Shown here one piece after another: positions 55,725 to 64,000 of a DNA stretch of 64,000 bases. The notes under the pieces were generated by a model. The model did not search any database, was not told where the DNA came from, and was given only the letters and a program-made list of their open reading frames with translations. The first letter of the stretch is position 1. The number at the start of each line of letters is the position of its first letter. The translations under genes and the position numbers were made by a program. Source of the DNA: Petrosia ficiformis (Eukaryota > Porifera > Demospongiae > Haplosclerida > Petrosiidae); NCBI GenBank assembly GCA_947044365.1, contig OX345646.1:198501-262500 (forward strand), given 5' to 3'.

Positions 55725-56688
55725 GGTCTGGAGTAAGGTATGGCATTAACCACACACTATGGGTGTGTCTATCTTAATTGTTCTTGCTAATTGCTTGCTA
55801 ATTATCTCTAATTAGACAAAATCCACCTTACCTTATATGGTAATAACACTAGTTGCCTTCAATGGTCCAATTGTACATAATTACTCTATTCCTAATGATC
55901 TGCATCTTTGGAAAATACACAAAGGAATGACACATATTGAGAATCTGTCCATGGTCATCAGGTAGGCCAGCTAGCATTTGATGAGATTAGTGGGTACACC
56001 TTATTAGTTAAGAATGCATAATAAAGTCCGTTGTCACTGTACTATAATATGTCTATTTTGAGTATCAAGTTACTAAAAATTATTTTTAACAGCAAACATT
56101 ACTGATTACTGTTGTAATAGTATTGACTTATAGTTTAGTTAACGTAAACTCACAATACCTTGTTTGGAGTGTAGCAGGTAACTAAACCAACAATGAATTG
56201 AGCACCAAAAACGACCAAATACACACATCACAGTATTTAATGTAAATTCAAAAATGAGATAATTAATAATTTATCAGTTCAAACAACCACAAAACAAAAC
56301 ACTTATCCATAGTCTAATAATTATATTATATACATATAAATATAATATATATTTATATAGTAAGTATATAATTTATATGTATATATTATATTTATATATG
56401 TATATATGTAATATCAAAAACACATGCTTTAAAGTTAAATTTCACAATTTAAAACTTACTTCACAAAAAAATAGAAAAGTATGAACAACTATAAGTTTAT
56501 AAAAAAGTCATGTGACTTGATACACGTCATGTGACTTAATACAGGTCATATATATATATATATATATACATATATATACATGTGTATGTATGTGTGTGTG
56601 TGTACAAATACTTAAAGAGATAGAAAGATATGATTGACGTTCATGTAAAAAAGGAAGGGATAAAGTTAATATGAAATGAAAGTAAAGT

Positions 56689-56733
<45 letters not shown>

Positions 56734-56957
56734 AGATACAAAGAGACAGAGAGAGATAGAGAGAGGAAGAGATAGAGAGACAGAGAGAGACAGAGAGAGA
56801 TAGAGAGGGGAAGAGATAGAGAGACAGAGAGAGATAGAGAGAGAAAGAGATAGGAGACAGAGAGAGAGACTGTGCATTGACGGCTCTGTGAGTGCAAGTT
56901 CACAACACAATTAATAACTTAATTATAACAGACTATTTCCTAAAACATGTATAATGA
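55725..56957. other. Intergenic region between UBE2J1 and FOXO
   Basis: 1.23 kb. The UBE2J1 side presumably holds its promoter, but no strong motif is seen. It includes an AT palindrome cluster (56330-56410), a (TA)n/(GT)n run (56548-56605) and a purine-rich (GA)n tract (56696-56870). No supported gene. Open frames across the GA tract are low-complexity. Confidence 0.6.
56696..56872. repeat. (GA)n purine tract
   Basis: gagagaga run with agaggaagagatagagagac variants, just beyond the FOXO stop codon on the FOXO 3' side. Confidence 0.9.
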
Positions 56958-59900
56958 TTACCATCCCGGATTTAGACGACGTTGGACTTGTATTTGGTTT
57001 TCCAAGACCACAGACGTCAAAGTGGGATCATTTGGGGAAGGTTGTGTGTAGTGAGTTTGTGAATGGGAACTAATTGTGTTCAGTGGTCCATCTGAACTCA
57101 TCTGAAAATCTAAACCTCCTCCAAATTGGAGTTCTGTCCGGAGAATATCCTGAATGTTTAAATCTTTAAATTCAGATGTGAACAAGTTCGGGTCGATATC
57201 CTTTGGGATGTGGTGATTGTGAGGATTGTGATGGTGATTATGATGATGGATTGGGTGCATTGAAGCAGGCTCAGAACCAGAGCGAGGACGTCCATCATAA
57301 GCCTGCGATATATGCAACTGGTGACTATGAGTATAGAATGAGTATTAATAAAATATAAACACGAAACAGACAAACACAAGACACACACACACACAGAAAT
57401 ACAGACACACAGACATAAACACACATACATACACAGAAACACGTACACATGTACACACACACACACACCTGTGTCTTGTTGGTGTTCCACAGCTCATTCG
57501 TGGGTTAGGTGGATTTGATGGTGTCATGTGATCTTCATACGGAGGGGGAAGTACTCCAGGAAATGTATCAAACTGAACTTGATCAGTATCAGAAACAGAA
57601 GAGTATCCAGATGAAGGTTCGACATTTGGAAGTGGAAAATTAAATACATGCGGTTGTTTTAATTGTTGTAGCCGAGGAGAATTAAGAGAAGAGAGAGAAG
57701 AAGACGAACCCATACCTTCTCCCCGAGATGATCTGAGATTTAAAGATGCCATTGATTCAATACACTGCTCGTTGAGATCCTGACCTCCGCCAGATAGACT
57801 ATTTTCTTGGAAACTATCTAGAAGTGATGAATTAGATCCACTGAACATACTTTCTGAATGATCTAGTCCAGGAGGAGATACAAGTGGTGAGACAGGTGTA
57901 ACATTTCTACTGTGCCTTTGTAAAACAGGAGAGAATGCTACGGGAGAGTATGTCGCAGATCGATCAGAGCTGGCAGGGGAGGGACATTGATCAACAAGAG
58001 GTGATGGACTCCATGGAGGCTGGAACCCTTGTGTCATAGTAGGACTATCGCAAGGGCTACTCGTCTGTAGATCCGAAGAAGAACCGGCTGCTTTATTCTT
58101 CTTTAATTGCTTTTTCTTTTCTCTTTTTTTAGTACGAGGTGATGGTGCATTTCCATTGTCTACTGACGAGGACCGTCTTCTTCCTCTTGTGCTCTTAGCC
58201 TCTAGATTAACTGTCCACCAGCTACTCTTTCCACTTGTTTCATTCTGTACTTTCACAAATCTACTGTGCAGAGAAAGGTTGTGTCTCACTGAATTCTAAA
58301 CAAAACAAAAAGATTATAATGATCATAACAGGCTTTCAAATTGTTGTCATGGTAACAGATATGGCTCTTTAAAAATCAGACAATTTGTTTTTAACAAACT
58401 CACTAATGTGAACCGATACTGATGTGAATACGGGGTTCATATCTTTAAGATATAAGTTAATAATCACCTTCACTAGCCATAACTATCATTCATAAACAGT
58501 TACAGTACATAGAGAGGACATAAAATATATTTACAAGTGAAATCACAATAAATGATGATATCTAGACATGAGGGAATTAGAAAAAAAATAAAGTTAGGGA
58601 TTTAGACTGGGGATTGAGCCTAGGACCTAGTCAGGGATCAGACTGGGGATTGAGCCCAGGACCTAGTCAGGAATCAGACTAGGGATTGAGCCCAGGACCT
58701 AGTCAGGAATCTGACTGGGGATTGAGCCCAGGACCTAGTCAGGAATCAGACTGGGGATTGAGCCAAGGACCTAGTCAGGAATCAGACTGGGGATTGCACC
58801 CAGGACCTAGTCAGGAATCAGACTGGGGATTGAGCCCAGGACCTAGTCAGGAATCAGACTGGGGATTGCACCCAGGACCTAGTCAGGAATCAGACTGGGG
58901 ATTGCACCCGGGACCTAGTCAGGAATCTGACTGCGGCCAGAACCTCGTCAAGCCCCTAAACTCCTTGGTACAATACATAGTTGGGTTACTGACTATTTCA
59001 TTGTCTCATGTCGGCATATCATATTAACACGAGTGATAATATATCAACCATTCACAACACAAAGCTTTAATTATAGTGAAAGGCATGTATTATTATTATT
59101 CGTATATTTATAGTTTCAACTGTTGATAATGAAACAGTAAACATCACATTTATAAGCACATGGCATTAAAATGAGTTTGTGAGTAATAATTGAATTATAC
59201 TATTCAACAATAGGATATACTGAGAGTGGGCATTTATTAGAATATTCCTCATGAGTATAGAAAACATATTTCTTAGTCTCCATTCAATTATTTATAATAT
59301 TTCTATCACATATCAATATATCCATCTATTCATCCATCTATCAATTTATATATACATACATTCATCCATCCACTCATTCATTCATTCATCCATCCACTCA
59401 TTCATTCATTCATTCACTCATTCATCTATCTATCCATCCATCCATTGATCCATCCATTCATCCCTCCATCTATTCATTGATCCATCCATCCATTGATCCA
59501 TCCATTGATCCATCCATTGATCCATCCATCCTTTGATCCATCCACTCATCCATCCATCCATCCATCCCTCAATCTACTCATTCATCCACCCATCCATCCA
59601 TTCATCCCTCCATCTACTCATTCATCCATCCATCCATTGATCCATCCATACATCCACCCATCCATCCATTCATCCCTCCATCCATCCATCCATCCATTCA
59701 TAGACACATTCATCTTTCCTCCATGCCTCTTGATTAAAATTGCTTATCAACATAACAAATATCACGCCCTAGTATAGTCATAAGTCAATATGTTTTGATA
59801 GTCAAGTGGAGGTTTCATTAGTTTACACAGACACTCAATACTAACTTGGATTACTCCACGCCCTCTTTACCTGAGAGTGAACTAATGACCTTCACACAAT

Positions 59901-60085
59901 TAATAATTAAGGAACTTATTCATTACATACATACATACGTAAATCATTATATAATATATATAATTATATTATCCTTCTTCCTAGAAAGAGGTCAGATGTA
60001 GTAATGGAGTAGGCATAAAATGAAACTTTTATGAACATATCATGCTATACAACATATACATATTAAAACACACACACACATACTC

Positions 60086-60116
<31 letters not shown>

Positions 60117-61241
60117 TAAATACATACATACATACATGCATACATATATATACATGTACATACATACATAAATATATAAATACATACATACATACATACA
60201 TACATACATACATACTTACATACATACATACGTACATACATACATACATAAATACATACATATATATTAAATACATACATGCATACATATATATACATGT
60301 ACATACATACATACATGCATACATATATATACATGTACATACATACATACATAAATATATAAATACATACATACATACATACATACATACATACATACAT
60401 ACATACGTACATACATACATACATAAATACATACATACATACATAAAAACATATAGTTACATACATACATACATACCTAAAAACATATAGTTACATACAT
60501 ACATATTATACATTACAATTATACATACATACATACATACATATAACAATTATACATACATAGTAACATCTAAATCGACATACACAAAGTTATGTTTGTA
60601 TTGAGGTAGAACACATTAGATACAAACTCCAAGATGAAAGGGAACAAGTATCCTACATTGAAACCACATTATATATAATTTTCTTCTTATGAAATATAAT
60701 TATATTTAGACTAGAATACCACATATAGAGCAACTGAATCCCATGCCTTTAGTATTAACAAGTAAATCTAGACCAGGTGGTATCAAATGATAATCTACTA
60801 TGTCTCAATGATTCACCACCTGGATGGCTTAACAATACATGCACAAGATACACATAGCAACATATAATATAACATTGTTACCTTCCACCCAGCTGTCGAA
60901 GGGCTGGAGGCCTTATCATTAAAATATGGTACATTATGTACTATCCAGTCGTATATTTCAGATAGTGTTAGTCTCTTCTCTGGTGATGACAGAATGGCCT
61001 CTGTGATAAGATCAGCATATGACATGTTACCCCATGGATTTCTCATCCGCTTTGTTGAATCAACAGGTTTGGTGACTATATTTACAGTAGTTTGTACTGG
61101 TGATTCTGATTGTTCGTGTTTAGTGTCCTCGCCCTCAGATAACGGCCAGGTACCTGATCTTGACCGACTTTCCATTCCTTGTAGCTCTTGCAGATCCAAT
61201 GGCATTGGAATTCCATTGAGAGTGAGTCCCCCTTTGGCCAT
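56958..61241 (-). CDS. FOXO: FOXO forkhead transcription factor
   Basis: Insulin/AKT-regulated transcription factor. Three exons (60882-61241, 57469-58295, 56958-57324) give 517 residues. The forkhead domain runs from about residue 65 ([63 protein letters not shown]). All three AKT sites are visible: [12 protein letters not shown] (first), [11 protein letters not shown] (second, after the forkhead), [10 protein letters not shown] (third). A basic [13 protein letters not shown] segment may be the nuclear signal. The acidic/hydrophobic [22 protein letters not shown] near the C terminus matches the transactivation region. Intron 1 (2.6 kb) splits the forkhead at GWK|NS, as in other FOXO genes. 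It is divergent with the WWE gene. Confidence 0.97.
58600..58935. repeat. 36-bp minisatellite in FOXO intron 1
   Basis: About nine units with gactggggattgagccc and aggacctagtcaggaatc. An open frame crosses it because 36 is a multiple of three. Confidence 0.95.
59310..59705. repeat. CATC/CATT tetranucleotide tract in FOXO intron 1
   Basis: atccatccatccattcatcc runs with gatccatccattgatcc sub-repeats. Confidence 0.93.
60065..60560. repeat. (ACAT)n tract in FOXO intron 1
   Basis: About 500 bp of ACAT with a longer-range duplication: acatgcatacatatatatac followed by atgtacatacatac occurs three times. Confidence 0.93.
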
Positions 61242-61643
61242 GGTGACAATAAGATACCAAGAGTTAAATATACTATTGCTTTCTTTACTTCAGCTTGTCA
61301 TCCACTGGTAAGTAAGGATTACACAAACAGTTATATATATATGCTAATGATCAATGTAAAGATTACACCTTACAGAAACACCTTGATGTGTTCAGCAGAG
61401 CTTCTTTAATATGCTGTGCTGGTCAAAGGCGACTTGAAAAGAGTGATAATAGGCTTTGTATAGCATATACAATCAATATAACCAAATAAACTTACACAGT
61501 GGCAAATACAGGACACGATCGGCTTGTTGAATCGGCTTGTTTCCTCGCCAACAAGACGATCTATCGCTAAAACAACTCTCTTCTCTAAGTCTCTTCGGCT
61601 GGCATCTAATTTATCATGACGTCATTATTCGTCATCGGAAAGT
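61242..61643. promoter_or_regulatory. Divergent promoter region, FOXO/WWE
   Basis: 402 bp between start codons. Includes a direct repeat cgatcggcttgttgaatcggcttg (about 61518) and tgacgtcatt (about 61618), a CRE/AP-1-like site near the WWE start. Either gene could have a 5' UTR intron here, but I cannot tell. Confidence 0.5.
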
Positions 61644-62960
61644 ATGGCTACCAGAAGATCAGCAAGAAAAAGAGGAAGAGGTAAGATCACGTGAGATATG
61701 AAGCTTACTTCCAATCATTTTAATAGTTTTAATTATATTAATAATTATTCGTAAATACTAGCAGCTATGCAAATATTATGGTGAATGTTTGTTTGTAAGT
61801 ATGGATGTACATCCTTGCGTTACCACAGAGGGACACCCACCCACAATCCATATTTGTATGCTGTGTGTTCATTCAAATTTCAGTAAACTAATTAATATTT
61901 AAAATTTGTATTTTATAATACTCTACTATTTAATTCTTGTGTGATAATTATATAATTAATATAACATAATATAACTTGTATTTGTACATGTACATATCTA
62001 CATGTATGGGTACATGTACATGTACACACATATATAATATACCCATACATGCATACATATACATACATATATAATATACCCATATATACATACAACATAA
62101 ATACATACAATTCATGCATGCATGCATACATACGTATGTACGTACATACGTACGTACATACATACATACATACATACATACAACACATATATACATAGTA
62201 CAGACAACATAAATACATACATTCATTCAATCATGCATACATACATGCATGTACGTCGTACATATACACATACATACATACATGCATGCATACATACATA
62301 CATACATACATACATACATAGTACATACATACATACATACATACATACATACATGTATTCATACATACATACATACATACATATATACGTAGTACTGTTT
62401 GATGAGGTATATATTTTGTATACACACCTTATCAAAAACGAAATTGTTATGTCTGTTTGGTATATACATGTACAACAGATACACCACCTGTTGTGTTCAG
62501 ATGGGTATACCCTATAGGTCTTGTGTGCATGTATTATATACATGTAAAACTATAGTTTATATTATATATTCTTGATACATTCATAATTGAAGGAACTGAT
62601 GCTGAAACAAGTACTCCAAAGAGACACAAATCATTGAAATGGGAATGGTTAGGAGATGGAGGTAAATGGAACCAATACTCTGACACTCTTGGGGATAAGC
62701 TAACTGATAGCTTTATTAATGGAGAAGAAGAGGTTATTCTACCTGTTGCAGCTGGTGTGAAAATGAAAGTTCGATTTCCTTCTATGGCACAAATGAATGT
62801 GTCTACTGGATATCAACGGGATTTAAGGTGTGTACCTTTGGATGAAGATTCTACTGACTATAAAGAGTCAGTTTGGGAATGGGAAGACACTGGTACATGG
62901 AAAAGGTACATGTATATATGTACTTAAATACATACATACATACATACATACATACATACA

Positions 62961-62994
<34 letters not shown>

Positions 62995-63293
62995 CATGTA
63001 CATACATACATGTACATACATACATGTACATACATACATGTACATACATACATACATGTACATACATACATACATACATACATGTACATACATACATACA
63101 TACATACATACATACATAAGACATACATACATACATACATACATACATACATACATACATACATACATACATACATACATACATACATACACATACATAC
63201 ATACATACATACATACATACATACATACATACATACATACATACATACATACATACATACATACATACATACATAAATACATACATACATACA

Positions 63294-63329
<36 letters not shown>

Positions 63330-63547
63330 CACATAGATATCCAATAACTACTAATCGACAATTGGAAGCAGCATTCATGTGCAATGTGGATAAAGTGGGT
63401 GTATCTGTTGCTATGAAACCATATACTACCAGTCTCCATAGCAACGAGATGGAAGATGAAGCTTCCGGAAGAAAATGGAAAATAAGGAGAATAGATCCAG
63501 ATTCAACGAACAATGATACAAGTTACTATTACTATTATATACCTTAA
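61644..63547 (+). CDS. Small protein with two WWE-like modules
   Basis: Three exons (61644-61680, 62593-62905, 63337-63547) give 186 residues. The basic start MATRRSARKRGRG is followed by two modules of WWE type: KWEWLGDGGKWNQYSD...VILPVAAGVKMKVRFPSMAQMN and VWEWEDTGTWKRYPIT...CNVDKVGVSVAMKPY...KWKIRRID. WWE domains bind ADP-ribose or protein partners in PARPs, Deltex and E3 ligases such as RNF146 and TRIP12. Here no RING, HECT or PARP domain follows, and the frame stops shortly after module 2 in YYYYYIP. It could be an adaptor. The exact family is unknown. The second intron cuts module 2 and is almost wholly (ACAT)n. Confidence 0.75.
61985..62395 (+). repeat. ACAT/GTAC-rich repeats in WWE intron 1
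   Basis: acatacatacat runs with catgcatgcatgcatac and cgtacgtacgta blocks. Confidence 0.9.
62930..63330 (+). repeat. (ACAT)n tract filling WWE intron 2
   Basis: About 400 bp, almost pure ACAT with atacatgtacatac variants in the first third. Apparent ORFs of up to 224 residues on either strand are artefacts. Confidence 0.95.
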
Positions 63548-64000
63548 TATAATGATGTGTAAATTAGTACATTACTATCAGACGATTTGGATACATTTTG
63601 AAGCATGGGCCAATAGTTAGTGTGTGTGCCATTGGAGGGAATACACCTTGAGCTAATTAACAAATAGTTAATGCTGTTAGTAATAATATAATCATAATTA
63701 ACAGTGCCATCTGGCCCAAAGAGAGAACTGTACAGTGCCAAATAAGAAGCCAATGATGTGCCATATGAGCTTATCAAAATCACTGATTACTAAGGATCAC
63801 ATTATCTAGTTGTCTATAACAGGATGTTGTACTCTCCTATATGTTACTAGTGCCCTTATTAGTGATAATCAATGTTACACCTTTCTCCTTTTAAGAAAAA
63901 AATTACTTTTTGCAACGACGATTATTATTCATTAATTAACTCATTCATTAATTCATTCATTAATTAATTCATTCATTCATTCATTAATTCATTCATTCAT
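63548..64000. other. No gene recognised; 3' flank of the WWE gene
   Basis: 453 bp. Contains aattaacagtgccatctgg and gtgtgccattggaggg-type unique sequence and ends in attcattaattcattcatt repeats (63925-64000). No supported exon. Confidence 0.6.

Noticed and set aside
58686..59027. 113-residue frame with SQESDWGL repeats
   Set aside because: 36-bp minisatellite within the FOXO intron.
62851..63513. Open frames of up to 224 residues on both strands
   Set aside because: Pure (ACAT)n microsatellite reading as HTYI or CMYV repeats; real exons of the WWE gene flank it.

Overview
This is intron-dense, AT-rich nuclear DNA from an animal. The gene set (intersectin, tyrosine kinase, FOXO, macoilin, FIG4, SYAP1, taxilin) is metazoan. 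Introns are short (many 50-200 bp) and genes are packed very tightly, several pairs having start codons less than 100 bp apart. A sponge, probably a demosponge, fits best, but that is inference from gene density and content and no marker gene proves it. I built spliced models by hand. All 16 models, with 134 introns in total, close in frame.

Layout. 1-4907 (+): 3' part of intersectin, from SH3-A to C2. 5032-8146 (-): taxilin. 8221-9619 (+): SYAP1. 9744-14443 (+): unrecognised coiled-coil protein whose 2.4-kb intron carries a hierarchical satellite array. 14512-19484 (-): tyrosine kinase with a PH domain and no SH2 or SH3. 19583-21220 (+): RBM34. 21315-26764 (+): FIG4. 26923-29966 (-): macoilin. 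30172-31309 (+): Cu/Zn superoxide dismutase. 31507-34975 (-): SCAF4/SCAF8-like RNA polymerase II CTD-binding factor. 35296-43489 (-): SMC6. 43858-46595 (+): protein combining a CXXC domain, an FCS zinc finger and a SAM domain. 46794-49582 (-): unrecognised coiled-coil protein. 47055-53634: recent direct tandem duplication of about 3.29 kb. 53070-55724 (-): UBE2J1. 56958-61241 (-): FOXO. 61644-63547 (+): small protein with two WWE-like modules.

Five pairs are divergent (taxilin/SYAP1, kinase/RBM34, macoilin/SOD1, SMC6/CXXC-SAM, FOXO/WWE) and probably share promoters; the SMC6/CXXC-SAM promoter has a perfect NRF1-type palindrome. Most non-coding DNA is intronic tandem repeat: tetranucleotides, 25-43 bp minisatellites, a 171/182-bp satellite family at three loci, and a foldback element.

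Most unusual features: (1) a CXXC CpG-binding domain fused to the FCS-SAM arrangement of polyhomeotic proteins; (2) a PH-domain tyrosine kinase lacking SH2 and SH3; (3) the tandem duplication, which leaves two intact genes plus an in-frame, splice-compatible chimera joining a coiled-coil protein to the UBE2J1 membrane anchor; (4) the nested satellite (monomer, dimer, 1,058-bp higher-order unit); (5) tetranucleotide arrays that abut splice sites.
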